Notes: generated by a model not told the origin, from the sequence alone. Positions 1 through 6,888 are shown, counted from the stretch's first letter. The stretch: DNA of 21,021 nt from Salinirussus sp. (GCA_028275005.1 JAQCNN010000072.1:1-21021); one strand, 5' to 3'. Program-made: numbers and translations.

Positions 1-90
1 TAGCTCGACGGTCACTCCCGGCAGATTCTCGAAGACAGTCCCCAGGGGGAACTCCGCGGCCGGGCTCGTGAACTCCATGACGGTAGCCAT
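1..90 (-). CDS. HTH-type transcriptional regulator, Bat-like (5' end only)
   Basis: Reading leftward from an ATG at 90-88, 30 codons stay open to the window edge. They encode MATVMEFTSPAAEFPLGTVF followed by ENLPGVTVEL. The segment FTSPAxEFPLGTVFE is the start of the domain found just before the C-terminal helix-turn-helix of haloarchaeal bacterio-opsin-activator-like (HTH_10) regulators. In shorter members of that family it sits at the N-terminus, as it does here. The product would be a DNA-binding regulator, but its targets cannot be told. The start at 90 is favoured over the Met at codon 5 because a TATA-like box (112-120) lies 27 nt upstream, which fits a leaderless transcript. The HTH itself lies outside the window, so the family call rests on the N-terminal signature alone. 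Confidence 0.7.
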   Translation of the reverse strand, partial: MATVMEFTSPAAEFPLGTVFENLPGVTVEL

Positions 91-114
91 ACCGTCTCTT
101 CCGCGGGAGACGGT
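91..114. promoter_or_regulatory. Perfect 8-bp inverted repeat between TATA box and start codon
   Basis: ACCGTCTC (91-98) and GAGACGGT (107-114) are perfect inverted copies separated by eight bases, TTCCGCGG. The repeat begins immediately upstream of the ATG at 90 and abuts the TATA-like box, exactly where a repressor or autoregulator would occlude transcription initiation. This is a candidate operator; the binding protein is unknown. Confidence 0.45.
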
Positions 115-120
115 AAAAAG
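112..120 (-). promoter_or_regulatory. TATA-like box of the Bat-like regulator
   Basis: On the minus strand this reads CTTTTTACC, centred about 27 nt upstream of the ATG at 90. The same box at the same spacing occurs upstream of the pccB mini-ORF. It is an isolated A/T run in GC-rich DNA. Confidence 0.5.
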
Positions 121-765
121 TACCCGGCGTGACACATCAGGTCCCGGGAGCCTCGCCGAAGACCGTCCTCCGTGACTGCACGACGGTCACTCGCAACGAC
201 GTGCTCGGCGGGAAACCCTGTACCGACGAGACCAGAGTCGGCCTCGGTCACGCGGTCGCGCGAGCGAGAGACAGCGGTCACTCGCCTGCGTGCGTCGCTG
301 ACCGACTCGACCGCTCTCTGAGGGCTACAAGTCACGCCCGTGCTACTCCGGTCATATCGAGGAGATGCGCGACCTCGACGAGTGGTACGAGTGGCTCCAC
401 GAGTGACTGCGCGAGCGAACGTGTACGCCCGGAACACTAACGACCGGCGTCATCCCTTGGCGGTGTGCCGTGTCAGCCGGCTAACCCTCGTGCCGGGCGG
501 GTCGTGCGAGACACGACCGGACGCGCAAGCGGGTCGGACCCGCGGGCGCAGGCGGGACCGTCAGGCCCCGCCGAGTGCCCCGACGGTCTGAACCGTCCGG
601 GCCGGTGGGTTCGGCGGAAACCACCGTGTGCGAGCGGTCGGTGCCCGCTCGCGAGGCGTGTCGCATGCCTGGGATCACCGCACTCTCATCGCACCCGTGT
701 GGGTCTACTCGGGCGGGGATTGGGCACGCACCGACACTTGTCAGCCGAGTGGCTTCAGGCTGCCG
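121..765. other. 645-base stretch without a convincing gene
   Basis: The stretch lies between the 3' end of the flavoprotein gene and the promoter of the Bat-like regulator. Open frames exist on both strands, but their translations are rich in Arg, Ser, Thr, Pro and Gly and poor in Asp and Glu, unlike the neighbouring proteins, so they look like frame shadows of GC-rich non-coding DNA. Two things stand out. A short acidic reading frame lies at 302-406 (listed separately). A cluster of perfect short inverted repeats lies at 500-597: a 7-bp stem at 500-518, an 11-bp stem with an internal AA/GG mismatch at 523-549, and overlapping stems using GACCGTC, GACGGTC and ACCGTC at 556-597. I saw no tRNA, SRP RNA or RNase P hallmark. 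Confidence 0.5.
302..406 (+). pseudogene. Possible 3' remnant of a gene (short acidic reading frame)
   Basis: A 34-codon open frame, bounded by stops at 299-301 and 404-406, ends in SEGYKSRPCYSGHIEEMRDL then DEWYEWLHE. The only ATG lies at 365, giving a 13-residue peptide (MRDLDEWYEWLHE). The high Asp, Glu, Trp and Tyr content resembles a real haloarchaeal C-terminus far more than the Arg/Ser-rich noise in the other frames nearby. It could be the degraded tail of a lost gene or a very small protein. I do not recognise the family, and chance remains possible. Confidence 0.25.
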
Positions 766-2121
766 CTAGATGGCGTACTCGGACTCCCGGAGTTGGACGT
801 AGGCGCCGTCGGCAAAGCGGGCCTTGTTCTTCCGGTACTTCCGGACCATCCGGATACCGCTCAGCCCCGACCGCAACAGGCTGAGAAGGCTGTACTCCCC
901 ACGGTTGAGCATCGTGTCAGCGGTTTTGAACGCGTGGTCCCAGTCCCCGGGGCCGTAGGGCTCGACGATGTCGGCAAGCGTGACGTTTCGGAGGACCTCC
1001 TCGCCGAGCGCCCCCTGCCAGGTGTCGTTGTACCGGTCGAGGTCGCCTTCGGCGGCCAGTCGGCCGGCGATCTGTCCCGTCCGGACGGCGACGTGGTCAC
1101 CGCCCTCGTGGAACGCCGAGGTCACCCCCATTGCCCCCCCGACGACGGCGATATTCGCGCCCGCCGGCGACTCGATTGGCTGGGTTGAGGAGATAGGGTA
1201 GGTTTCGGTCCCGTCGCGTTTGCCCCGGTCCTCCACTAGCGGGAAGTCCTCGAGGTCGTAGCCGGGGTACTCGCGGGCCAGCAGGCGTCGGAGATACTCC
1301 GACCCACCCGGGATGGTGTCGTCGTCCTCGCGGAGCAGACCCCACTCCGAGGGGTCGAACTCGTCGATGTCGAGCCCGATTGGCATCGTCAGCCCGACAC
1401 GGGCGACCCTGTCGTCGTTGGGGAAGACCCACGGGTAGGCGGTGTGCCCGGGCATGTACCCCCACCAGAACTTCAGCCGGTCGGGCTCGAACAGCTCGGC
1501 GGGCAGCTGCCGGTGCTCCTGGTAGGCGATGTGGTTGACCTCCGTCGAGGGCATCCGCTCGCCGAGTGTGGTGTCCAGAAACTGGTTCAACGCCGGCCCG
1601 GTGACCGTCCGCTGGGGGCCGTCGGCGAGTATCAGCGCCCCGGCCTCGACGGTCTCGCCGTCGGCGAGTTCGAGTCGGTGTGTCGGGCCACCCGACCCCG
1701 ACCGCTCGGAGGTGACGCCGGTGACACTGTCCCCGACCCGGTAGGCCGCGCCGGCGGCCTCGGCCTCCTCGCGAAGCCAGTCGTCGAAGCCGGCCCGGTC
1801 GAAGGCAAAGCCGAACTCGGGGTAGGAGGAATCCAGCCCCGTGTCCTCGATGGTGAGTGTCTCCGTCGGCCCGATGAAATCCGCCCCGTCGAGTGTCCGG
1901 AGCACGACCTCATCGGGGACCGCCGCGGGCAGGTCCATCAGGTCGACCCAGTAGTCGAGCATCCCGGCGGCGTCCGTCGAGTCGGGCCCGAGTCGCTCCC
2001 GGTCGGCCCGGGGCACCCCCTTCTCGAGGACGAGCGTGTTCGCGCCGGCCGCGGCGGCAGCCCAGGCGGCGGACGTGCCCGCGGGCCCGCCCCCGACGAT
2101 GGCGACATCGACGCGTTCCAT
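766..2121 (-). CDS. FAD-dependent oxidoreductase, geranylgeranyl reductase family
   Basis: This 451-residue protein starts with a Rossmann FAD-binding segment (VDVAIVGGGPAG, residues 4-15; acidic residue of the second strand in VLEKG near 32-36). It carries a second FAD-contact region near the C-terminus (VVGGAMGVTSAFHEGGDHVA). This is the layout of the digeranylgeranylglycerophospholipid/geranylgeranyl reductase family. Members of that family saturate isoprenoid double bonds, for instance in archaeal membrane lipids or quinone tails, at or near the membrane. The substrate cannot be decided here because haloarchaea carry several paralogs, and other flavin monooxygenase-like roles remain possible. 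The ATG at 2121 has a TATA-like box 27 nt upstream, so the gene probably has its own leaderless transcript although asd lies upstream on the same strand. Confidence 0.82.
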   Translation of the reverse strand: MERVDVAIVGGGPAGTSAAWAAAAAGANTLVLEKGVPRADRERLGPDSTDAAGMLDYWVDLMDLPAAVPDEVVLRTLDGADFIGPTETLTIEDTGLDSSYPEFGFAFDRAGFDDWLREEAEAAGAAYRVGDSVTGVTSERSGSGGPTHRLELADGETVEAGALILADGPQRTVTGPALNQFLDTTLGERMPSTEVNHIAYQEHRQLPAELFEPDRLKFWWGYMPGHTAYPWVFPNDDRVARVGLTMPIGLDIDEFDPSEWGLLREDDDTIPGGSEYLRRLLAREYPGYDLEDFPLVEDRGKRDGTETYPISSTQPIESPAGANIAVVGGAMGVTSAFHEGGDHVAVRTGQIAGRLAAEGDLDRYNDTWQGALGEEVLRNVTLADIVEPYGPGDWDHAFKTADTMLNRGEYSLLSLLRSGLSGIRMVRKYRKNKARFADGAYVQLRESEYAI

Positions 2122-2143
2122 ACCAGTCCACGGCGCTGTCGGC

Positions 2144-2151
2144 TCTTAAAC
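2144..2151 (-). promoter_or_regulatory. TATA-like box of the flavoprotein gene
   Basis: Minus-strand GTTTAAGA is centred about 27 nt upstream of the ATG at 2121, the spacing of a haloarchaeal leaderless promoter. It lies in the 58-nt gap after the asd stop codon. Confidence 0.5.
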
Positions 2152-2179
2152 CTCCTGTCATCGGGCGAGTGTCGCGCCC

Positions 2180-3217
2180 TCAGAGATACCCGTTTTCCAA
2201 CAGGAGTTCGCCGTTCAGCAGGGAGGCGCCGGCGGCGCCACGGAGTGTATTGTGCGCGAGACAGTTGAACTGGATGCCACCCTCCGTCGGCTGGAGCCCG
2301 CCGGCGGCGATGGCCATCCCGTTTTCGCGGTCCCGGTCCAGCCGGGGCTGGGGCCGTTTGGGGTCCTCGAAGACGTGGACGAGCCGGTCGGGCGAACTGT
2401 GCAGGTCGAGGCCCGGGTACGACCCCATCGCCTCGGCGGCCGCGTCGGGTGTCGCCTCGGCGACGGTGTCGGTCCAGACGTTCTCCAGGTGCCCGTCAAG
2501 CGTCGGGATCCGGTTGCAGGAGGCGTCGACCCGGGCGTCGAGCCACTCCACCTCGGCACCGTCGAACGTGCCCAGTAGCTTGCGGGACTCGGTCTCCATC
2601 TTTGCCTCCTCCCCGCCGATGTGTGGGATGGCGTTGTCGATGATCTCCATCGAGGTGACCCCGGAGTAGCCGGCCCCGGAGACGGCCTGCAGGGTCGAGA
2701 CGGTGACCCGCTCAAGTCCGAAAGCCTCCTCCAGGGCCGCGAGCGGCGGGACCATCGTGATCGTCGAGCAGTTGGGGTTCTTGACGAGCGCGCCGTCCCA
2801 GCCCCGACGGTCACGCTGGACCTCGATGAGGTCGATGTGGTCGGCGTTCACCTCGGGGATCGTCAGCGGGACGTCCTCGTCGGCCCGGCCGTTCGAGGAG
2901 TTCGAGGAGACGATGTAGCCCGCCTCACAGAAGGCCGGCTCGACGGCCGCGCCGACACTCGAGGGCAGCGAGGAGAACACCAGTGAGACGTCGTCCGGGA
3001 TCGCCTCGGGGCTCGTCTCGCCGACCTCCATGTCGGCCACCCGCTCGGGGATCGGCGCGGAGATCCGCCACTTGGCGGCCTCCTCGTAGGTGCTACCGGT
3101 GCTGTCCTCGCTTGCGGTCAGTGCGGCAACCTCGAACTCCGGGTGGGGGTCGAGCAGCTGGATGAGCCGCTGGCCGACCGCCCCCGTCGCACCGATGATG
3201 CCGACTCGCGTTGTCAT
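2180..3217 (-). CDS. asd: Aspartate-semialdehyde dehydrogenase
   Basis: This 345-residue cytoplasmic enzyme reduces aspartyl phosphate to aspartate semialdehyde with NADPH, the branch point to lysine, threonine and methionine. The N-terminal nucleotide-binding loop GATGAVGQRL lies at residues 9-18. The catalytic cysteine is in LVKNPNCSTITMVPP, and the substrate-binding parts include SGAGYSGVTSMEIIDNAIPH, IGGEEAKMETE and ASCNRIPTLDGHLENVW. The length and C-S-T-I motif fit the archaeal/fungal branch of the family. It is encoded upstream of the flavoprotein on the same strand and is separated from S17e by an intergenic inverted repeat. A weak TATA-like run (GTTTTG, 3243-3248 on the minus strand) lies 26-31 nt upstream of the start. 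Confidence 0.96.
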   Translation of the reverse strand: MTTRVGIIGATGAVGQRLIQLLDPHPEFEVAALTASEDSTGSTYEEAAKWRISAPIPERVADMEVGETSPEAIPDDVSLVFSSLPSSVGAAVEPAFCEAGYIVSSNSSNGRADEDVPLTIPEVNADHIDLIEVQRDRRGWDGALVKNPNCSTITMVPPLAALEEAFGLERVTVSTLQAVSGAGYSGVTSMEIIDNAIPHIGGEEAKMETESRKLLGTFDGAEVEWLDARVDASCNRIPTLDGHLENVWTDTVAEATPDAAAEAMGSYPGLDLHSSPDRLVHVFEDPKRPQPRLDRDRENGMAIAAGGLQPTEGGIQFNCLAHNTLRGAAGASLLNGELLLENGYL

Positions 3218-3313
3218 ACCCTCCCGTAGCGGATAGTCGGGTCAAAACAGTTTGGAAAGACCACGACGGCCGGGTGCGAGGACGACCGCGGCCTGCCGGC
3301 CCGGCGCCCGCTC

Positions 3314-3393
3314 ATACTGCCGGCTGTACGTCTGTAAGGAATTTCGCGACCCCGGGGTCGCGGATATCTTCAAACAGTTACAGCCAGCAGTAT
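3314..3393. repeat. Nested inverted-repeat element downstream of rps17e
   Basis: The outer arms are 3314-3329 (ATACTGCCGGCTGTAC) and 3378-3393 (TTACAGCCAGCAGTAT); the second is the reverse complement of the first at 14 of 16 positions. Between them lies a perfect 18-bp palindrome, CGCGACCCCGGGGTCGCG (3345-3362). The right arm reaches the last base of the S17e stop codon. The element could form a long cruciform or RNA hairpin that ends or stabilises the S17e mRNA, or it could be a copy of a small dispersed intergenic repeat (MITE-like). No second copy was seen in this window. Confidence 0.75.
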
Positions 3394-3587
3394 CAGGCCT
3401 CGGCGGCCTGGCCGCCCTGCTTGTGGGTGACGTAGCCGGCGACCCGGTTGCGGACGCCCTTCGACTCGATGTTGGTCAACTCCTGGACGACGTCCTTGTT
3501 GTGCTCGAAGTCGGGGCCGAACGCGTCCGGGTATCGCTCCATCAGGAGATTCGCGGTCTTCTTGACGTAGGCGGGCTTGATAGCCAT
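3393..3587 (-). CDS. rps17e: 30S ribosomal protein S17e
   Basis: This 64-residue protein begins MAIKPAYVKKTANLLMERYP and contains the family-typical segments FGPDFEHNKDVV and ESKGVRNRVAGYVTHK. It is a small-subunit ribosomal protein found in archaea and eukaryotes but not bacteria. The length is normal for archaeal S17e. A longer in-frame reading extends upstream, but the family begins at this Met and a TATA-like box lies at 3611-3620, so the short start at 3587 is used. It follows DUF447 by 56 nt and probably has its own strong promoter. Its stop codon touches an inverted-repeat element. Confidence 0.96.
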   Translation of the reverse strand: MAIKPAYVKKTANLLMERYPDAFGPDFEHNKDVVQELTNIESKGVRNRVAGYVTHKQGGQAAEA

Positions 3588-3610
3588 GTGCTTCACGTAG
3601 CCGGCTGGCC

Positions 3611-3620
3611 GTCTAAAAGG
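3611..3620 (-). promoter_or_regulatory. TATA-like box of rps17e
   Basis: Minus-strand CCTTTTAGAC is centred about 28 nt upstream of the S17e ATG. It lies in the short gap after the DUF447 stop codon (3644), so S17e can be transcribed independently of the upstream cofD operon. Confidence 0.5.
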
Positions 3621-3643
3621 ATTCGACTCGGATAACGCCGCCG

Positions 3644-4216
3644 TCACCACTCGACGAGTTCGCGCAGCCGGGCAAGCGCCGCCTGCTCCCGTGGCCCACC
3701 ACAGCGCTCGACCACCGCGACAAAGTAGTCCAGCCGCTCGCGCAGCGTGTCGGTGTCGTAGGCCTCGACGTCGAGCCGCGAGGCCGCAACCGTCGCCTCG
3801 ACGACCGCGCTGTACCCACGGTCCGTTGTCGGCACCACCTCCCGCTCGATGGCCGACCCCTCGGGGTGGAGATGCCAGTCGACCCACTCGGTGCCGCCCT
3901 CGACCCCCTCGTCGACCCGTTCGACACCCACCCGGACCCAGGCGTCGGCGCTGTCGAGGACCGGCTCGCTCTCCTCCCGGACGGCGAGGGCGGCATCGGT
4001 GAAGTCGACCGGGTCGCGCGTGAACTGGACGTACCCCTCGCCACGCTCGGTAAAGTTGCGCCAGGTCCGCGTCCGGCCCCAGGTGCGCGCGCGGACCGGG
4101 TCGGCCGCGTCCGCCTCGGCGTGCAGCCCCAGCGCCGCGACGTTCCAGCGCTCGTTCGGGCCAAGCGTCGTCACGACCGACTCGGTGACACCACCGAGGG
4201 TGACCGGCCAAGACAC
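3644..4216 (-). CDS. DUF447 family protein (putative flavin-binding split barrel)
   Basis: A 190-residue protein starting at a GTG (4216-4214) and reading MSWPVTLGGVTESVVTTLGP. Typical DUF447 features are the N-terminal ESVVTTLGPNERWNVAALGL, then RTWGRTRTWRNFTERGEGYV with FTRDPVDFTDAAL, and a C-terminal helical part (ERLDYFVAVVERCGG). Family structures known to me show an FMN-binding-type split barrel, but no reaction is established. An upstream ATG in this frame would put 43 extra low-complexity residues inside the CitG-like gene. The GTG one base after that gene's stop is a much better start and implies translational coupling. It is the last gene of the cofD operon. Confidence 0.85.
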   Translation of the reverse strand: MSWPVTLGGVTESVVTTLGPNERWNVAALGLHAEADAADPVRARTWGRTRTWRNFTERGEGYVQFTRDPVDFTDAALAVREESEPVLDSADAWVRVGVERVDEGVEGGTEWVDWHLHPEGSAIEREVVPTTDRGYSAVVEATVAASRLDVEAYDTDTLRERLDYFVAVVERCGGPREQAALARLRELVEW

Positions 4217-4217
4217 G

Positions 4218-5069
4218 TCAGACCACCAGCCCACGCTCGAGGGCGATAAACAGCCCGCCGGCGACGAGGTCGGCCGTCGTCCCGGGGTTGATCCCTCGCT
4301 CGACCAACTCGTCGGCCAGTTCCTCGGGTGTCTCCTCGCCGTCACGGGCGGCTCGTGCGCGCCGGCGGACCGCCTCGGCGGTCTCGCGGTCGTGGGTCGT
4401 CACGACGAAGGTGTCCACCTCACTGGCCAGTGCGGCGAGGTACGCGTCGGCGGCGCGGTCGGTCACCGGGCCCGACCCCTCCTCCACCCGGTCGGCGGTC
4501 CGGAAGGCCCGCTCGAACCCCTCGGTGTACTCGCGGGCAATCCCGTCCCCCGGCGCGCTCTCGGCCATCACGTCCGCGAGCGTCAGCCCGCGCTCGCGCA
4601 ACGCCGGCGCGGCGTCCCCACCCTGCCGGACGTCGGGCAGTGCCAGGTCCTCCGGTGGCTCGTCGACCGCGACATCGACGTGTTCGAACGCCCGGTAGAA
4701 GTCGATAGCGTCCGCGACACTCGTCTCGTCGACGACCGCCCGGGCGCCCTCGGGGGTCAGGTCACCGGCAGCGGCCGCCCGGACCAGCGGCACGAGCAAC
4801 AGGACCGCGCCGAACTGGGTGTTCCCGCCGGTCTGGTGGCGCATCCCCGCGACCGCCCGCTCGAAGGCGTCGCCGACCGGCGCACCCGCCGCCGCGCGGT
4901 CGAGCCCCGCTCTGGCCCCGACTGCGCCGGCCACGAACTGCTCGAACCGGAGGTCGTCGTGGTTGCGGTGGCGGTCGACGTTGCCCGGCTTTGGGGTACT
5001 GGAGACCTCCAGGAGCAGTGCAAGCTGTGCGTTCTCGGCGGTCGAACGGCCCCTGACGGTGTCGGTCAT
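4218..5069 (-). CDS. CitG-like protein (triphosphoribosyl-dephospho-CoA synthase family)
   Basis: This 283-residue protein has the family's nucleotide-binding signatures: LEVSSTPKPGNVDRHRNHDD (residues 20-39), and MRHQTGGNTQFGAVLLLVPL in the next helical section. Characterised bacterial members (CitG, MdcB) make the triphosphoribosyl-dephospho-CoA prosthetic group of citrate or malonate lyase. No lyase genes are present here, so the archaeal protein probably joins a nucleotide to some other small molecule or cofactor; this is inference. Its ATG overlaps the Dus-like stop by four bases (ATGA), and the DUF447 gene starts one base after its stop, so the genes look translationally coupled. Being in one operon with cofD suggests a cofactor-related role. 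Confidence 0.85.
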   Translation of the reverse strand: MTDTVRGRSTAENAQLALLLEVSSTPKPGNVDRHRNHDDLRFEQFVAGAVGARAGLDRAAAGAPVGDAFERAVAGMRHQTGGNTQFGAVLLLVPLVRAAAAGDLTPEGARAVVDETSVADAIDFYRAFEHVDVAVDEPPEDLALPDVRQGGDAAPALRERGLTLADVMAESAPGDGIAREYTEGFERAFRTADRVEEGSGPVTDRAADAYLAALASEVDTFVVTTHDRETAEAVRRRARAARDGEETPEELADELVERGINPGTTADLVAGGLFIALERGLVV

Positions 5070-5869
5070 AGGCCTGCCTCCTCCCCTCCCCGGCGGACTC
5101 GCGGGTGGACCTCCAGGCTTGGGCGCTCACCGAAGGCCGTGACGGCCTGTCGGACCCGTGAGAGCACGTCCGGCCTGTCGCTGGCTCGGCCGACACTGAC
5201 CGCGTCCGCGCCGTACCGGAGGTACTCCTCGACGCTCGCCCGGCCACGGACGCCGTTGTTCGCGACCACCGCCGTGTCGGGTCCGACAGCCGCCACGACG
5301 TCCGCGACGACCGGCTCCGAGTCCATCGCGTCGACGTGTATCAGGTCCGCGCCGGCCGCCGCCGCCTGCCGACAGACCGCCGGCAGGGCCACCCCCTCGA
5401 CTTCGGTCCGGAGCTTCACGCTCGTCGTCGCGCCGGCCTCGCGTGCCGCGCGGACCTGCTCGCAGAGGCGGTCGGGGTTCCGTAACAGCCCGTGACCCGC
5501 CCCGGCCGCACACATCTCCTCCTGACGGCAGTGGGCGTTGACCTCGAGGACCGCGTCGTGGTCGCGACAGACCGCCGCGACCGCCCGGACCGGGTCGGTC
5601 GTCCCGCTCCGGACGTTTATCCCGGGTCGGAGGTCGGCGTCGGCGAGTGCCTCGAACTGGTCGTCGACGAACGCCACCGGGTCGGCCGGGAGAAACTCGG
5701 AACGGTCCCGGTCGACCATCTCGCGGGCGGCCGCCCGGGTCGCCTCGTCCAGCGCGATCCCCCCGAGAAAGGCACAGCCGACGGCGTCCTCGGCCGCCCG
5801 GGCCCACGCCGCGTCGGCCTCCCCCGAGAGGCTCGCCAGCGCGACCGGGGGGTCGAAGGGCACGGTCAT
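5066..5869 (-). CDS. tRNA-dihydrouridine synthase-like TIM-barrel protein
   Basis: A 267-residue protein with the Dus-like flavin TIM-barrel pattern. It has the strand-plus-cysteine segment LEVNAHCRQEEMCAAGAGHG (Cys114 at the place of the Dus catalytic Cys), then LLRNPDRLCEQVRAA, SVKLRTEVEG, GADLIHVDAMDS, and a phosphate-binding end VVANNGVRG ... YGADAVSVGRAS. At 267 residues it is shorter than typical bacterial Dus enzymes because it lacks an obvious C-terminal tRNA-binding helical domain. True Dus enzymes reduce tRNA uridine using FMN and NADPH. Here the missing tRNA domain and the tight coupling to cofD (4-nt overlap) and the CitG-like gene (4-nt overlap) suggest a different flavin-dependent reaction. 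Confidence 0.8.
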   Translation of the reverse strand: MTVPFDPPVALASLSGEADAAWARAAEDAVGCAFLGGIALDEATRAAAREMVDRDRSEFLPADPVAFVDDQFEALADADLRPGINVRSGTTDPVRAVAAVCRDHDAVLEVNAHCRQEEMCAAGAGHGLLRNPDRLCEQVRAAREAGATTSVKLRTEVEGVALPAVCRQAAAAGADLIHVDAMDSEPVVADVVAAVGPDTAVVANNGVRGRASVEEYLRYGADAVSVGRASDRPDVLSRVRQAVTAFGERPSLEVHPRVRRGGEEAGL

Positions 5870-6858
5870 CCCGCCACCTCCAGGGCCTCCCTGACGGCCC
5901 TGGCCACGCGGGTGGCGTCCGCCTCGGTGTCGAGCGTCGTGTCGGTCCGGACGACCGGCCGGTCGAGGCCGGTCCCGTCGTCGGAGTCGAGCACGAAGGC
6001 GTCGGCGAAGGGGTAGGCCTCCGCGACGCCGGCTGTCGAGGGCTCGTAGCCGACCCCCGCCATCAGGTCCGCGGCCGGCCCGGAGAACACCCTGTCCTCG
6101 ACGAACGGGGAGACGGCGACGACTGTCGTCTCCGCCAGCGCCTCGGGGACCCCCGCGACGGCGAGCAGCGGGCCGACACTCGTCACCGGGTTCGAGGGGC
6201 CGACCACCACCGGGTCCGACAGGGCATCCAGCACGGCGTCGGTCGCCTGCGCGCGCTCGGCGCCACGGAACTTGACCTCCTCGACGGTCGGCTCGCCCTC
6301 GCGGGCGACCCAGAACTCCTGGAAGTGCATGAGCCCCTGTGGGGTGTCGACGAGCGTCGCCACCGGGTCGTCGCTCATCGGCAGCAGCTCCCAGGGGACG
6401 TCGTAGGCGTCGGCGAGGGTTCGCGTCACCGCCGTGAGCGACTCCCCCTCGTCGAGGAGGCCGGTCCGTGTGATGTGGACTGCTCGGTCCCGGTCACCGA
6501 TATACATGAACTCCGCGACACCCGAAAACCGCCGCCAGCGGGCGATCTCCCGGCCGGCGGTCTGTGCCTCCGGGGGGAGATAGCGTGGCCCGGCCTCTAT
6601 ACCGGCCGCCTCGGCCAACTCCGCCAGACGGGCGTTGGTCACACCGCCGTCGTCGTCGATCCCCCACCAGGTCTCCCGGTCGAGTACGTCACCGCCGAGA
6701 AAGAGCACCGTATCCAGGTCCGGACAGACCAGGTGACCGGCGATCTCGATGTCGTCGCCGGTGTTCGCCACGACCGTGGTCTCCCCGGGGTCGAAGACGG
6801 GGCCGGCGCCGGAGAGCAGCTTTGGCGTCCCGGTCCCGCCGGAGAGAAACGTCACCAT
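5866..6858 (-). CDS. cofD: 2-phospho-L-lactate transferase CofD (coenzyme F420 synthesis)
   Basis: This 330-residue enzyme transfers the phospholactyl group (or a related activated 3-carbon unit) to the deazaflavin FO, giving F420-0. The N-terminal loop VTFLSGGTGTPKLLSG (residues 2-17) and VVANTGDDIEIAGHLVCPDL with TVLFLGGDVLDRETWWGI are diagnostic. Further typical parts are WELLPMSDDPVAT, FQEFWVAREGEP, and VVGPSNPVTSVGPLLAV. The frame is open 16 codons further upstream, but MVTFLSGGTGT at 6858 is the family start and has a TATA-like box 27 nt upstream. It is the first gene of a four-gene operon with the Dus-like, CitG-like and DUF447 genes, and it is divergent from the HD gene. Confidence 0.95.
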   Translation of the reverse strand: MVTFLSGGTGTPKLLSGAGPVFDPGETTVVANTGDDIEIAGHLVCPDLDTVLFLGGDVLDRETWWGIDDDGGVTNARLAELAEAAGIEAGPRYLPPEAQTAGREIARWRRFSGVAEFMYIGDRDRAVHITRTGLLDEGESLTAVTRTLADAYDVPWELLPMSDDPVATLVDTPQGLMHFQEFWVAREGEPTVEEVKFRGAERAQATDAVLDALSDPVVVGPSNPVTSVGPLLAVAGVPEALAETTVVAVSPFVEDRVFSGPAADLMAGVGYEPSTAGVAEAYPFADAFVLDSDDGTGLDRPVVRTDTTLDTEADATRVARAVREALEVAG

Positions 6859-6881
6859 ACCTCTGTGCGGTTCTGCCGGGA

Positions 6882-6888
6882 CATAAAC
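6882..6888 (-). promoter_or_regulatory. TATA-like box of the cofD operon
   Basis: Minus-strand GGTTTAT, centred about 27 nt upstream of the cofD ATG at 6858, fits a leaderless promoter driving cofD and the three genes behind it. Confidence 0.5.

Noticed and set aside
440..765. Structured RNA such as SRP RNA or RNase P RNA
   Set aside because: There are many short stems, but I could not find the conserved core of either RNA (for example GAGGAAAGUC of RNase P).
1444..2268. Long plus-strand open frame opposite the flavoprotein and asd genes (274 codons)
   Set aside because: It is antisense to a well-supported FAD protein. In such GC-rich DNA the complementary strand of real genes is often stop-free, and the translation shows no family motif.
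3588..4211. Longer N-terminus for S17e (272 residues in the same frame)
   Set aside because: The added residues are Arg/Gly-rich noise opposite DUF447 coding; archaeal S17e is about 60-65 residues, starting at the chosen Met.
3849..5495. 548-codon plus-strand open frame across the CitG-like, Dus-like and DUF447 genes
   Set aside because: It spans several real genes on the other strand with overlapping starts and stops, has an Arg/Ser/Pro-rich translation and no recognisable domain.
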